Assembly (NCBI GenBank): GCA_902984215.1
Contig: CADWAF010001523.1
Span: 29,433 to 93,432 of the forward strand
From: Willaertia magna
Lineage: Eukaryota > Heterolobosea > Eutetramitea > Acrasida > Naegleriidae
Direction: 5' to 3'
Length of the DNA stretch: 64,000 bases
Part shown: one piece after another, positions 11,811 to 22,706 of the stretch
How positions within the stretch are numbered: position 1 is the first letter of the stretch
Layout: each line of letters starts with the position of its first letter
Translations under genes and position numbers: made by a program
The notes under the pieces: generated by a model
Seen by the model: only the letters and a program-made list of their open reading frames with translations
What the model was told of the DNA's origin: nothing
Databases searched by the model: none

Positions 11811-13182
11811 TCATTTAGTTTGCTCTTTCTTTTCTAAGTGCAAGTAAAAATCTTCTTTTAAATTTTCTGCATCCCCAGTTAATGCAAACACTGAATGACC
11901 GCTTGTAATGAGCCTAGCCACAAACTTTTCTTCCAACTGTGCTACCTTTGTTGGAAAATCTACTGATTCATTCGAGTGCACCTTTCCAAGCCCTGTTTCT
12001 CCATATTCCCCTCTGCCAAAGACTAACACCTCACCTTTTTCTGAAATGCAAAAGTTACATGTTTCAGTGCAGGACACAAACACTATTTTGTTCGAACCAA
12101 AGAAATGATTTCTGTAGATAGAAACATCATTTCTATGTATCACAAATTTAGGACTCAAATCCAAATGTTTCTCAGCTAGCACTTCTTCAGAATGTACCAT
12201 AGGTCTGTTCTTTTCCATTAGATTTTTATCAGTCAATTCTAAATTCTTAAGAAATCTTACGTAACCGGCATTATCTAAGTCCAATCCCCAACAGTATACA
12301 TTTCCATCGCTAGTTCTAGCTAAGGCGTGAATAGAACTATGAAAATTATAAATAAATAGTTGTAATTTCATCTTACCTTGCAGATACCTGCACTATTCTT
12401 CTACCATTCAAATTGTGCATCACAAGAGTAGGAACGTTTCTTGTATTCTCACCGCTTCCATTAAACATCTTTCCTCCCCAAGTGTATACAGAGAAGTTAG
12501 AACTTAGGCAAACATTTACATTCTCTCTACACGAACATTGGATACAATTCCAATCCATATTTTCGATCTTTTTAAAATAACATTGATCCTTAAAATCGCC
12601 ATGGCCTAGTTGACCAAATGCATTACTACCTACAGTATATAGCTTTCCTTTGCCTGTAATTAATACTGTATGTCTTGATCCACAGACAACACTAATTGCT
12701 TTTTTACAAGACAAAACATCACATAATTTTGGAGTATTTACATTACTGTTGTGACCTAAACCAAGCTGTCCATTAAAATTACTGCCACAAGAATATAGTT
12801 TACCCTTCTTTGTTAAGAAAATAGTATGTCTATCTCCACAAGAAACAGAATAAACATTATCTTCAAGAAAAGGTTCAAACTTTAACTCAGTAGGATGATC
12901 AACATCATCGTTATGCCCTAGACCTAGTTGCCCATTTTGATTCTTTCCAAGTACAAATATTCTATTAGTATTAGTTATTAAAACAGTATGAGAACCTCCC
13001 AAAGCAATCAAGCATAGTTTCTCTCCTCCTTTAAGGAAACATTCCAAAGGTACTCTAGTAGGTAAACTAATAATTCTTGAATGTACATCATCTTCCTTAG
13101 CTTTTTTCTCCAAACCAAAATGAGAATTATTCAATCCCCAAACAAAACACTCTTCAAAAGGCTTTGATTCAGTAGTTAGCAT
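11811..13182 (-). CDS. RCC1-repeat (seven-bladed propeller) protein
   Basis: Two exons (12377-13182, 11811-12336) with a 40-base GTAAGA intron give 443 residues. RCC1 signatures recur through the protein: VLGKNQNGQLGLGHND, SCGSNFNGQLGLGHNS, TVGSNAFGQLGHGD, then more degenerate blades (YTWGGKMFNGSG, YCWGLDLDNAG, VFGRGEYGETGLG). There is no other domain, so it could be a Ran GEF-like or generic scaffold propeller. It is more degenerate than true RCC1, and I would not call it the RanGEF. A TTTGGCGG motif lies 18 bases upstream of the ATG. It converges with MED13, leaving 18 bases between stops. Confidence 0.88.
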
Positions 13183-13542
13183 TTTTTTAATTTGTTATTA
13201 TTTGGCGGTAACCTTCTTGGTGAACAACATAAAAAACAACAAACCCTTATTCTGTAGGAATGAAATTTTTACTGCTGATAGTTCAAAACTATTAGTGTTG
13301 TTTTTGACCTTTTTGAAAAAATTCAATCTTTTAGCGTTCCGAATGCATTTCATTGAACATCAACAACAATTTGAAGTGGGTGATGAAACAGAATTCTGTT
13401 GATGATGGGATTCAATTCTATTCGAAAATATTGGAATTCTGGTTACACCCAATGTAAAAGGAAGTCAAAAATAGTTCAATTTTTTGCATTTAAACTGAAC
13501 ACAAATTCCAATTGAACTCTAACACAAAAAAAAATCACAACA
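13183..13542. promoter_or_regulatory. Divergent promoter region with TTTGGCGG motif
   Basis: This 360-base stretch lies between the divergent RCC1-repeat and PB1-UBA genes. TTTGGCGG at 13201-13208 matches the E2F-type core and recurs upstream of other genes here. A 66-codon ORF starting at 13202 lacks any recognisable feature and is not called. Regulatory function is inferred. Confidence 0.4.
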
Positions 13543-14739
13543 ATGTCTTTTAGTTTCCATCCAAACCAATACAATAATACTGGTAGTAACAGTACTATGC
13601 AATGGCCTTTGAGTCAAGAAGAATTCCAAAAACAACAAAGAAAAACTTCATCTGTTGAATTACCTGCAAAGTTATATTTACCTAGAGAAGAAATCAGACG
13701 TGTTAAAATTAATTCTGGTTTTAATCTAGATGATATTAATAATTTGATCAAAAAGTATGTAGGTAATGATGAACAATATACTTCCGCATGGTTAGATTCA
13801 GAAAAGGAATGGGTTAGATTTGATACTGAAGAAGAATTTGAAGAAGCAATCCAACACGGTACTGAAAATAAATTACTTAAAGTTAAGGTTGAAAGTAAAA
13901 AACCAATTGTAAAACCAACCAGAACGGAAGCAAAAGAAGCTAGAGAAAAGAAAAAGGAAGAAAAGAAGGAAAAGAAAGATGTACCAAAGGAAACCAAACC
14001 AAAAGAACAAGAACCAGTAGTTATTAAACCTCCAGTAGTGGTCAGTCCCCCAGTAGTTATCCCACCACCAACCACTACAGTACCAAAGCCTCTTAATCCA
14101 GTAACTCCTTCAAATCCAATTAATCCAACAAATCCTATCAATCCAATTCACCCAACATTCCCACCAGTCAATAATCCAGTAAATCCAACTAATCCATTCT
14201 TCCCTCAACCAATGATGATGGCACCTCAACAACAAAATCAAAACAATACTTATCCTCAACTTCAACCATTTGGAATGCAACAACCAACAATGATGCCAAG
14301 AACTTTTGGAATGCAACCAACAACTAATATGCCACCTATGACATCAAGCGTTACAATGACCAATCCTCATCCATTGAATAATAGTGGATTAAATAACAGT
14401 GGAATGATTCCAAATCAAACTATGAATAATAGTGGAATGATGATGCAACATGGAAATAATACCCTCTCACCAGTTCCATTTGGTGGTAACAATACTGGAA
14501 ATACTAATACTTCTAACAATCCATCACCATATAATAGTATGAACAATAGTATGAATGTTGCAAACACTAATCCAACTACTACCAATACAAGCAATCTTGA
14601 AACAAAGTACAAGGCAGAGTTAGATAATTTAGTTTTGATGGGTTTCTCTGACAAACAAACTTTATTACGTTTATTAGAAGAAAACAAGGGTAATGTGAAT
14701 ACAGTTGTTGAAAAACTCTTCAATAATCAAACAAATTAA
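13543..14739 (+). CDS. PB1 + UBA domain protein, p62/NBR1-like ends
   Basis: The protein is 398 residues in a single exon. Residues about 42-117 form a PB1-like domain: KLYLPREEIRRVKI, a helix, then AWLDSEKEWVRFDTEEEFEEA resembling the acidic OPCA face, then LLKVKV. A Lys/Glu-rich charged helix follows, then a Pro/Asn/Met-rich linker with PxNP repeats. The last 45 residues are a UBA domain with the MGF signature and a following LLEENKGNVNTVVEKLF helix. PB1 at one end and UBA at the other is the frame of selective-autophagy receptors p62 and NBR1, but the ZZ and FW domains are absent. Autophagy or ubiquitin-shuttle function is inferred. Confidence 0.75.
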   Translation: MSFSFHPNQYNNTGSNSTMQWPLSQEEFQKQQRKTSSVELPAKLYLPREEIRRVKINSGFNLDDINNLIKKYVGNDEQYTSAWLDSEKEWVRFDTEEEFEEAIQHGTENKLLKVKVESKKPIVKPTRTEAKEAREKKKEEKKEKKDVPKETKPKEQEPVVIKPPVVVSPPVVIPPPTTTVPKPLNPVTPSNPINPTNPINPIHPTFPPVNNPVNPTNPFFPQPMMMAPQQQNQNNTYPQLQPFGMQQPTMMPRTFGMQPTTNMPPMTSSVTMTNPHPLNNSGLNNSGMIPNQTMNNSGMMMQHGNNTLSPVPFGGNNTGNTNTSNNPSPYNSMNNSMNVANTNPTTTNTSNLETKYKAELDNLVLMGFSDKQTLLRLLEENKGNVNTVVEKLFNNQTN

Positions 14740-15122
14740 TTACTTGTACCATCATCTACCTGTTTGTAAATGCGACTGTACAAAAAGAAACAAAATAAAT
14801 TGCTTTTGAATGAACTTAAATGTCTGTCATTCGATTCTAACCAACCACCGGTCCTTCAAATTTCTGATTCTTCTTCTGGTTTTGTGGACATTTTTTAGGA
14901 AAAACTCTAAATGGATAATGATACTAAGAAAAAAAACCACAACTCTTCGCGAAGACTAGCCAAAAACAAAAAATAACACTGTTTCAACTTGTACTCTATC
15001 GCTAATATTATTTGCAATTTAATTAGTTTATATATTACTGTAACAATAATAATACGCAAACAACAACAACATCTTTTGTTGATTTATAATATTGAACAGA
15101 CAAAGAATTTATTGGTGTTTAA
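14740..15122. other. Intergenic region
   Basis: No gene is seen in these 383 bases. A 10-base palindrome cttcgcgaag lies near 14946. The final 70 bases are A-rich and lead into the next ATG. Confidence 0.5.
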
Positions 15123-17648
15123 ATGTTTCAACACAGCACTATTAATCATCAAAAAGAGGTAATACCAATTTCTGACGATGAAGAAGAAACTAGAAGACAT
15201 AATAATAATTATCAACAACAACGATATTACTTTCCAACACAACAAGAAACTAATCCAATGCATTCATATTATTATAATTCAACTTTTCATCCTTTTCCTT
15301 CCAATCAAAATAGTAATAATAATACCAGTTCATTAGAAGATAAATTTCTTTCTATCTCTGGTAAAATTATGTTAAGTGGGCAACAACAACATGTACCAAC
15401 AATATCTACTACAAATAATAACAATACTACTTCTTTGAATCAACAACATTTAGAAAATAATAATAACTCTCCAATACACCAAAAATCTTATTCGTACAGT
15501 AGCGCAACAGCTTCTGTATTGAACAATAATAATAATACAACAACAACAAGTACTGCCGCAAATAACTATAATGAAAATAGTTATAACGTTGTTGTTGGTA
15601 ATAATACTTTTGGAACAAATAGTTCAACTTACTATTCATCATCACCACTTGTTGCAAATGGTGTTATTGGTAATAATAACAATAACAATGCAACGACAAA
15701 TACATCTTTATTAAATAGTCATGGAAGTCAAAAACAGAATCTTTCTTTTTATCATTCAACAACAATGAATGGTAATAATTCTTCATCAACTTCATTGCCA
15801 ATAAATAGAAGTTTTGAAGCAATGCGAATGAGGTTACAAAGAGAGAAAGAAAACATTGGTACTTTCAATCCAACAGCTACAATAACTACAAATAATAATA
15901 ATACTGTAACAACGCAACAGCAACAACGAAATGGTTTAATTTCACCCTCTGAAAATGTTGTTGCATATGAAACTGCTATACCCAATAAGACGAATAATTA
16001 TCTTCAACAACAACATTTAATTAATAATAATAATAATGGTTATAACTCTTCGAATAATAGTTATTTTCAACATACAGGTAATTCAAATTTGAACCACTTA
16101 CATTATAACAACAATTCTATTCAAAACTTGTATTATCCTCATGATTCTTCTTCGCTAATTACTTCTCCAACTGCAACAACGACAACAATACCCAACAACA
16201 ATTCTATTCCTTCTTCTTCCTTTTCAATGTTACATAATTCGTATGAACATCCAACTACCAACAAAAGCAGTTACCTTTACGGTTCTAGTGTTAATGTTGG
16301 TATCATGTCGCCAAGTGAGATGGTTAGAAGTGAAAATCATTTCTCTACTCCAACGAAGGGTCATTCAAAGATGATGAGTGGGCATAATAATACTTCAGGA
16401 GATAATCATCATCCAACCAGAACAAAAATGAGCTCCTCTTCAACCGGGAAAAATAGCGCGAATACCCAAAAACAGAAAAGGAAAAAGGGAGCGATGGCAT
16501 TACAAAACAAAAATGAAAAAGAGCTGACAAATAACTCTGCTCATGGAATGATCTCCCCTCCTCGAATACATAACACTAGATCACATCAAGCACAACAAGT
16601 AAATAATGTAAATGGTAATATAGCAACAACAAGAAATGTAAAGAAGAAGAAGGGAAATCAAAATACAAAGAAAAGAAGAGGAAGTAAGGGAATTCAAGAT
16701 AGTTTAGATGCCTCTCCTAAGTTTTCATCTAAAGATATTATTTCTAATGCTTCTAATGGTTCCTTAACTAATGGAACTCTAAATAATAATTCTCCAGAAA
16801 TTTCTCAAAATTCAGTTAGTGGAGAGAAGTTTGTATTTTCTACGGTAAATTTGGATTTATTAGGAACTACTGTAGATTTAGTATCAAAATGTACAGATTA
16901 TTTAAGTGATACATTACAAAGGAGATTATCTAATAATAGTGGTAATAGTGATTGTAACAAAGAATTAGAAAAAGATATTATTGATTTAGAAGTTTTTAAT
17001 TGTGTAAAGTTTAATGAAAAAACGAAATTTGAAAGACCAAGATTGACAAAGAAGAGAGTTAGTAAAAAATTTGAGAAATTGAAAAAAGAACTTTTAGATA
17101 AGGTTATAACAGTAAATGATAAAGGAGAATGTTTAACTAAAGAGAACGTGAAAAGAGGTTCTGGCTTGGATGTTTATGAGATTATTTGTGCTACCAGATT
17201 ACAAAAAGTAAATGATGAAGAGTTAGAGAAAGAAGGATTAAATGGTGATAGTAGTCAATTCTGGGAAGAAGCAAAACAACAATCGAAACTTTTGACAGGA
17301 GCAACTGATAATGAAAATGTAATATATTCTTATTTAACATCAAATACAAAAGAGCAAATGGATGAAGAATATGATGATTTCATATCGTCTGCCCCAACAT
17401 TAAGATATCTTGAACCAGTTTATCAAGTTGATAATCAAAGATTAGTTTTAGATTTGTATCATTTAAATAAGAAGTTTATAACGAAAGATTTGAAAATGAT
17501 AGAGAAGAATAAATTAACGAATGATGATTTGGATCAGTTTTTGAATGAAGAAGAAACAACTCCAGTTAAAAAGAAAAAGAGAAAAGTAATACCAGAACAG
17601 AATGGAAGAAAATACAATACTAGGAATTCAAACGCTAATAATCATTAA
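15123..17648 (+). CDS. Large Asn-rich protein with SUMO-interaction-like motif and nuclear signals
   Basis: The protein is 841 residues in a single exon. The first two thirds are low-complexity Asn/Ser/Gln/Thr. Near residue 13 is VIPISDDEEE, a textbook SUMO-interacting motif shape (hydrophobic core followed by acids). Several basic clusters (KKKKGN, KKRRGSKG, KKKKRK near the C-terminus) look like nuclear localisation signals. The last 270 residues are ordered-looking and rich in charged helices (ERPRLTKKRVSKKFEKLKKELLDK; YDDFISSAPTLRYLEPVYQ). I recognise no domain. A chromatin or transcription role is a guess from the NLS and SIM only. Confidence 0.7.
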   Translation: MFQHSTINHQKEVIPISDDEEETRRHNNNYQQQRYYFPTQQETNPMHSYYYNSTFHPFPSNQNSNNNTSSLEDKFLSISGKIMLSGQQQHVPTISTTNNNNTTSLNQQHLENNNNSPIHQKSYSYSSATASVLNNNNNTTTTSTAANNYNENSYNVVVGNNTFGTNSSTYYSSSPLVANGVIGNNNNNNATTNTSLLNSHGSQKQNLSFYHSTTMNGNNSSSTSLPINRSFEAMRMRLQREKENIGTFNPTATITTNNNNTVTTQQQQRNGLISPSENVVAYETAIPNKTNNYLQQQHLINNNNNGYNSSNNSYFQHTGNSNLNHLHYNNNSIQNLYYPHDSSSLITSPTATTTTIPNNNSIPSSSFSMLHNSYEHPTTNKSSYLYGSSVNVGIMSPSEMVRSENHFSTPTKGHSKMMSGHNNTSGDNHHPTRTKMSSSSTGKNSANTQKQKRKKGAMALQNKNEKELTNNSAHGMISPPRIHNTRSHQAQQVNNVNGNIATTRNVKKKKGNQNTKKRRGSKGIQDSLDASPKFSSKDIISNASNGSLTNGTLNNNSPEISQNSVSGEKFVFSTVNLDLLGTTVDLVSKCTDYLSDTLQRRLSNNSGNSDCNKELEKDIIDLEVFNCVKFNEKTKFERPRLTKKRVSKKFEKLKKELLDKVITVNDKGECLTKENVKRGSGLDVYEIICATRLQKVNDEELEKEGLNGDSSQFWEEAKQQSKLLTGATDNENVIYSYLTSNTKEQMDEEYDDFISSAPTLRYLEPVYQVDNQRLVLDLYHLNKKFITKDLKMIEKNKLTNDDLDQFLNEEETTPVKKKKRKVIPEQNGRKYNTRNSNANNH

Positions 17649-17780
17649 GAATAAATTTAATTTATTAATTACTTTTGTCAATCATTGGATTACAAAGACA
17701 CACAAGGTCCAAATCAACAAAAAAAATAAGCAAAGTTGGCTGTATGATGGAGCAAGCTCGTTGATTCAATCAAAAATAAT

Positions 17781-20700
17781 ATGACCTCAAATAATCCCGA
17801 ACGATCACTAGACCAAACAAATATACCTTTATTTATTCATCATGTTTTAACATTTGCATTTTGTTTTTCAATTATTATATATTTATTTCCTTCCATAAAA
17901 GATCAACTTTTACAATTATTTCATTCTTTCTTACTGTCCTTTGAAAAGATTATTCAAGAACTTGTTACATTAACATCTTCCTTGGAAGAAGATTATCAAA
18001 ACCATAAGAAAAACAATAACTTTAATGAACTGCTAAAATCGGAAGAAAAGCATGACACTATTTCATTTACTAATGCCAATTTAAATGGTAGCCTTGTTAC
18101 AAAGGAACAACCAACAACAAGTGATAAATCAATTCAAGTTAATAGAGAGAAAGTATTACGTTTTGATATTAGCACTCAAATACAAGATTTAGATTTTGAA
18201 ACTTATGAGATGCGCTCAAACAGGGATGGACCATTCGGTAAATACAAGCCTTATAGATCAATTAGAACTGATTTTGATACTCGTTATATTGTAGATGAAA
18301 CAACGAATGATAAGTATGTTGTGCCGGGTCCTTATGAATTTGTAAATGGTATTAACAAAAGTACAAAGCCTAGAGTTTATACTGAACAATCTTCTTCACA
18401 AAGTAATAAAAAGAAGAAACAACAATTAATTAATCATCAAATTCATAGTAAATCATTATTTATGGATGAAGATGATAGATTGAATGATATTCAAACACCA
18501 AAAAGAAAGAAGAAATTTGAAGATTCATCAGTTGATTATTATACAGGTTCTTCAGGCTCTCAATGGAAAAGAGTATCTATTAATTATTTAAAATCAGAAA
18601 ATAATTTAGATTATGAAAATACTACAGATAGTATAAATTACTCAGATGAAGATGAAGAAAATGAGAATCAAGAAGATAAACCCATTGTTGTTGGAAATCA
18701 ACAAGAAAATGAAGAAATTGAGGAACAAAGTAATGAAAATGATGATGGGTCAAATAGTCCTTCTTTGGATGAATTGACTGAAACTACAGCTGTAGTTAAC
18801 AACAAGGAAGAGGAAAAGGATGATGCTCCAAAGCTTAATATCAATAATCCTTTGAAAGTACCATTCTTACAAGCCTTTGATGAAACTAGAGAAAGTATTG
18901 ATGCCTCTCCAATAACAATTTCAGAAATGAGAAGAAAATTAGATGGTAGAAGAATTACGTCTGGAGAATATAGACAATTGAGATTTGAATCACAATCTCT
19001 TGATGAAACAATTAATGTTTTAAAGAGCTTAAAACAGATATTTGATAACGTTGTTTCTAGGGATCAAAAATTTTCAAAAGTTCATCACCCTATTCACATA
19101 ACTACCAAGGTTCATAATCTTTTTTTCAAATATAATATTTTAACTCAACTTCCAGTTCAATCCTTTGTGGATGCTGGAAATATTACTACTTTGGATATTT
19201 CAAACAATTATATTTCTTCGGTTCCAGCTTGGTTTTCAACTACTTTAAAGAATTTGACAAATTTAAATATTTCACAAAACTTTTTATTTGATTTACCTGA
19301 AAATTTTGTTGAATTAAAACGTTTAAAGGAATTAGATTTGAGTAATAATTGTTTTGAATACATTCCACAATGTATACTTAAATTACCGATTTCTACTTTA
19401 GATGTCAGTCACAATTCATTGTTATTATTGCCAAATGATATAAGTTTATTGAAAAATTCATTGACAGAACTAAATATTTCTTATAATGAACTAAGAGAAG
19501 TGCCAGATGATATAAGACACTTAAAACGCTTGAAGTATTTGAAATATGTTGATAATGAGATATTTTACTATTCAATTTCATTGGTATTATCTAAGCTAAA
19601 TGTAGAAGAAGTAAAACCAAAAATGAAGACAAGAAGAAGATCAATGAAGATGCCAAGTTTATTTGTATCATCTTCAGAAAATGCTAATGCTACTCTGATA
19701 GACGAAGGTGATATTGAATTGAAGTCCATTGATACTGAGTTCCAATCATATCTACCTACTAGATTAATATTAATACTACAATTAATGAACAGTGAAAGTG
19801 AATATCTATCTCATATGAATGTTCTACAGGAAATTTTATATACACCAATGTTAGAAATTTATAGAAGTAAAACTGAATTCACTATAACAACCAGTGAAAA
19901 AGAGAGTATTTTACCTACTGTAATATTACCGTTGATAACACATGTTAGAGATTTATTTATGGAATTGAAATCCAATGTAACTCCACTATTGCAATACACT
20001 AACAAATTCCCAGAAGACACTATTTCTATTTCTAAAGTATTTTTGGAAAGAATAAGTGAATTTAGAGATTTTTATGTAAAATATCCTTGTGTTTATGAAA
20101 ATGCATTGGCAATATTAACTAAACTAAGAAAGACAAACCAAGATTTTGAAAAGTACCTTAATGGAAGAAGAAAATTACCAATTTGTAATGGATTGCTTTA
20201 TGATTCATTCTTATTGCTACCTGTTAGTAGATTATCCATCTATGTTAAATTTTTACAAAAGATTTTGAGATATACTTCTGAAAAACACCCAGATTTTAAG
20301 AGTTTAAGAACTACTGTGAAAGAAATGAAAAATATTCTTTCCTTACAAGAGCAATATAGCTTTTTAATTAATAATAAGTATAAGATACTAGATGTTGAAA
20401 GAAAATTAAGAATGAGTGAATCTCTATTAGTTCCTGGAAGATTTTTCATTCGTGAAGGTAGATTAACAGTTGCACAGAATAGAGGTATAACTAACTTTAA
20501 AAAAGATGTAATGAATAAGTTGTATAATAAGGGTAATATAACTGAAAATATTAAAGATTTGTCGCCATATTGGGAGAACTTTAAAAACAAAAAGTTTGAA
20601 GACTTATTAGAAGTTAGATTTAAAGAATTCCAAGTTTATGTTTATTTATTAAGTGACGTTGTAATTATCAAAGAAACTAATTTTGTTCAGAAATTAGTTG

Positions 20701-21230
20701 CTCGTTCTAATACCTATTCATTAGAAGGTGCTACCGTATCATTAGGTGACAATCCAAAGAAAGAGAAAGAAGAAAGTGAAACAGAATTAATAGATGGTAG
20801 TAGCAGTAATAATAACAATAATACCGTCTCCCCTAGACGTGAAGTTATAACATCTCCAACTGAAGTAGTAAATGCTGAAAAGATACTTTCTCAAGCATTA
20901 GAGAATTCTACTGACGAAGATAAAGACAGATTATTTACTCTTACCATTAATACACCTACTAAACGAATTGTTTTTGGATTTATTTGTGAAACAAAAGATG
21001 AATTATTAGAATGGTATAGAGATTTTGATAGAGCAATTACACAAATGAATTCTAAAAAGAAATCTTCACCAACTTTAATAGATCAACAAATGTCAATGTC
21101 CAAACATGAAATTATAACTGATGAAAATGTTTCTGAAAGTTCTACAACTCCAGAACTTTCATTATCAAATTCATTATCTTCTAGTAGAATAGAAGAAAAG
21201 TCAGAAAAACGATTTTTAGGATTATTTTAA
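17781..21230 (+). CDS. Membrane-anchored LRR-RhoGEF (TM-LRR-DH-PH)
   Basis: The protein is 1149 residues. A hydrophobic segment at about 15-50 (VLTFAFCFSIIIYLF) looks like a membrane anchor. An acidic disordered region runs to about 430. Leucine-rich repeats occupy about 434-595 (LDISNNYISSVPAWF, LNISQNFLFDLPENF, LDLSNNCFEYIPQC). A Dbl-homology domain follows at about 660-855, with LLPVSRLSIYVKFLQKIL matching the conserved helix where 'P..R...Y...L' is typical. A PH-like domain at about 880-1090 is interrupted by a Glu/Ser/Asn-rich insert. It should activate Rho GTPases at a membrane. The LRR between anchor and DH is not a common animal architecture. Confidence 0.85.
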   Translation: MTSNNPERSLDQTNIPLFIHHVLTFAFCFSIIIYLFPSIKDQLLQLFHSFLLSFEKIIQELVTLTSSLEEDYQNHKKNNNFNELLKSEEKHDTISFTNANLNGSLVTKEQPTTSDKSIQVNREKVLRFDISTQIQDLDFETYEMRSNRDGPFGKYKPYRSIRTDFDTRYIVDETTNDKYVVPGPYEFVNGINKSTKPRVYTEQSSSQSNKKKKQQLINHQIHSKSLFMDEDDRLNDIQTPKRKKKFEDSSVDYYTGSSGSQWKRVSINYLKSENNLDYENTTDSINYSDEDEENENQEDKPIVVGNQQENEEIEEQSNENDDGSNSPSLDELTETTAVVNNKEEEKDDAPKLNINNPLKVPFLQAFDETRESIDASPITISEMRRKLDGRRITSGEYRQLRFESQSLDETINVLKSLKQIFDNVVSRDQKFSKVHHPIHITTKVHNLFFKYNILTQLPVQSFVDAGNITTLDISNNYISSVPAWFSTTLKNLTNLNISQNFLFDLPENFVELKRLKELDLSNNCFEYIPQCILKLPISTLDVSHNSLLLLPNDISLLKNSLTELNISYNELREVPDDIRHLKRLKYLKYVDNEIFYYSISLVLSKLNVEEVKPKMKTRRRSMKMPSLFVSSSENANATLIDEGDIELKSIDTEFQSYLPTRLILILQLMNSESEYLSHMNVLQEILYTPMLEIYRSKTEFTITTSEKESILPTVILPLITHVRDLFMELKSNVTPLLQYTNKFPEDTISISKVFLERISEFRDFYVKYPCVYENALAILTKLRKTNQDFEKYLNGRRKLPICNGLLYDSFLLLPVSRLSIYVKFLQKILRYTSEKHPDFKSLRTTVKEMKNILSLQEQYSFLINNKYKILDVERKLRMSESLLVPGRFFIREGRLTVAQNRGITNFKKDVMNKLYNKGNITENIKDLSPYWENFKNKKFEDLLEVRFKEFQVYVYLLSDVVIIKETNFVQKLVARSNTYSLEGATVSLGDNPKKEKEESETELIDGSSSNNNNNTVSPRREVITSPTEVVNAEKILSQALENSTDEDKDRLFTLTINTPTKRIVFGFICETKDELLEWYRDFDRAITQMNSKKKSSPTLIDQQMSMSKHEIITDENVSESSTTPELSLSNSLSSSRIEEKSEKRFLGLF

Positions 21231-21293
21231 TTGATTTAAATCGCCTTAATTAAGGATGACAATAAAATTTTTGTAAATATTTTTGTAAAAAAA

Positions 21294-22706
21294 ATGTTTA
21301 AACAACAAAATAGCCTATCGGAAGTTTTTACACAAACTTCCTCTTGGAATGAAGAACAAGTTTTAAAAGAATTATACGATACACTGTTAGAAGGTGATAA
21401 ATTATCATTAAATACTGTAGAAAAAGATAAATTTACCTTCTTTTTTGAAATTATTTCATTATTACTTCAATTTCATTTATTATTAACAGAAGAACAAAAA
21501 ATAAATATTTTAAAACAATTAAAGAATGAACATAATGTCAATTCAATATTTTTATATTATTTATGTATTTGGAAATGGTATTTAAAAAGCTTTATTACCG
21601 AAAATGAATTATTAAATGATAATACAGATTTAAATAATATACAAGATAATAATTTTACAAAAATATTAAATGCTTTAATATATTTTATAAAAGCAAGAAT
21701 TTTAGAAAGATTTTATTTAAATGAAAATAATATAAATAATATTTTAAATCATTACAAAAAATGTAATGAAATATTAGAACTAAATAGTTTTCAACCATTT
21801 TCTTTATGTTATTTCGCTAATGGATCTTTTTGTTTAAATCTAATTGAAACTTTTGAATTAAATAAAAATTTTAAAGAAATATTTAATTTAGCAATTGAAA
21901 TGTTTACAAAATGTATTCATCTAAATAATAATGAAAATAACTTGAATGCTTTATATAATAGAGGATTATTATATGCTGGAATAGATATAATTTTATCTTC
22001 AACAACAACAAGTACTGAAAACAATAATGATGATAATGACATTAAAAATAGAAAAAATCATAAAGAATTATTAAAATTAAAGAAACCTTTGAAGGCTTTA
22101 CAAGATTTTACTTTATGTATTGAAAGAAGTAGTAACAATGTTAATAACAATACTGTACTTCAAGAAAGAAAGATAGAACAACACAACATTTTATTAAAAG
22201 CATTATATTCTAGAGCATTATTATATTTATATGAAATTAATGATGCTGAATTGGGAATGGAAGATTTAAATAGAACAATACAATTATTAAGGCAAGAAGA
22301 AAATATTGACAATAATCAAAAAGATGACTGTATTAATATAGATTTTATAAATAATCATTTAGGATTTACTTTACAACAAGTATTATATCAAAAAGCATTA
22401 CTTGTTCAAAATTTAGCAATGGAAGAATTATTTGAAAATGAAAATGAAGAATTATCTTTAAATTATGGAAAAGTAGCTTTAGAGATTTATAATGAATTAA
22501 TTGATTATTATTGTAAAGAATATAAATTAATAAAGGAGATGGAAGGGATTAATAAAAGTAATGTAATTGCAGATTTATATGCACGTAAAAGTTTATTAAA
22601 TCTTTATATTTTTAAAGATAAAGATAATTTTAAAATGGATAAACAACAAGCATTACAATGGGATAATTCTTTCCATAACTTTTTTGAACAAAACCAAAAT
22701 ATTTAA
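21294..22706 (+). CDS. TPR-like helical-repeat protein
   Basis: The protein is 470 residues with a poly-A leader before the ATG. Helical repeats with TPR spacing are visible, such as NALYNRGLLYAGIDIIL and ALYSRALLYLYEINDAELGMEDLNRTI, in residues about 215-340, with Asn-rich loops between. There is no signal peptide or membrane segment. TPR folds are protein-binding scaffolds. No specific family is recognised. It follows the RhoGEF on the same strand after 63 bases, but that alone does not imply a shared function. Confidence 0.6.
   Translation: MFKQQNSLSEVFTQTSSWNEEQVLKELYDTLLEGDKLSLNTVEKDKFTFFFEIISLLLQFHLLLTEEQKINILKQLKNEHNVNSIFLYYLCIWKWYLKSFITENELLNDNTDLNNIQDNNFTKILNALIYFIKARILERFYLNENNINNILNHYKKCNEILELNSFQPFSLCYFANGSFCLNLIETFELNKNFKEIFNLAIEMFTKCIHLNNNENNLNALYNRGLLYAGIDIILSSTTTSTENNNDDNDIKNRKNHKELLKLKKPLKALQDFTLCIERSSNNVNNNTVLQERKIEQHNILLKALYSRALLYLYEINDAELGMEDLNRTIQLLRQEENIDNNQKDDCINIDFINNHLGFTLQQVLYQKALLVQNLAMEELFENENEELSLNYGKVALEIYNELIDYYCKEYKLIKEMEGINKSNVIADLYARKSLLNLYIFKDKDNFKMDKQQALQWDNSFHNFFEQNQNI

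Noticed and set aside
14930..14960. cttcgcgaag palindrome as an attachment or operator site
   Set aside because: It is a single short palindrome without a second copy or an integrase-like gene nearby.
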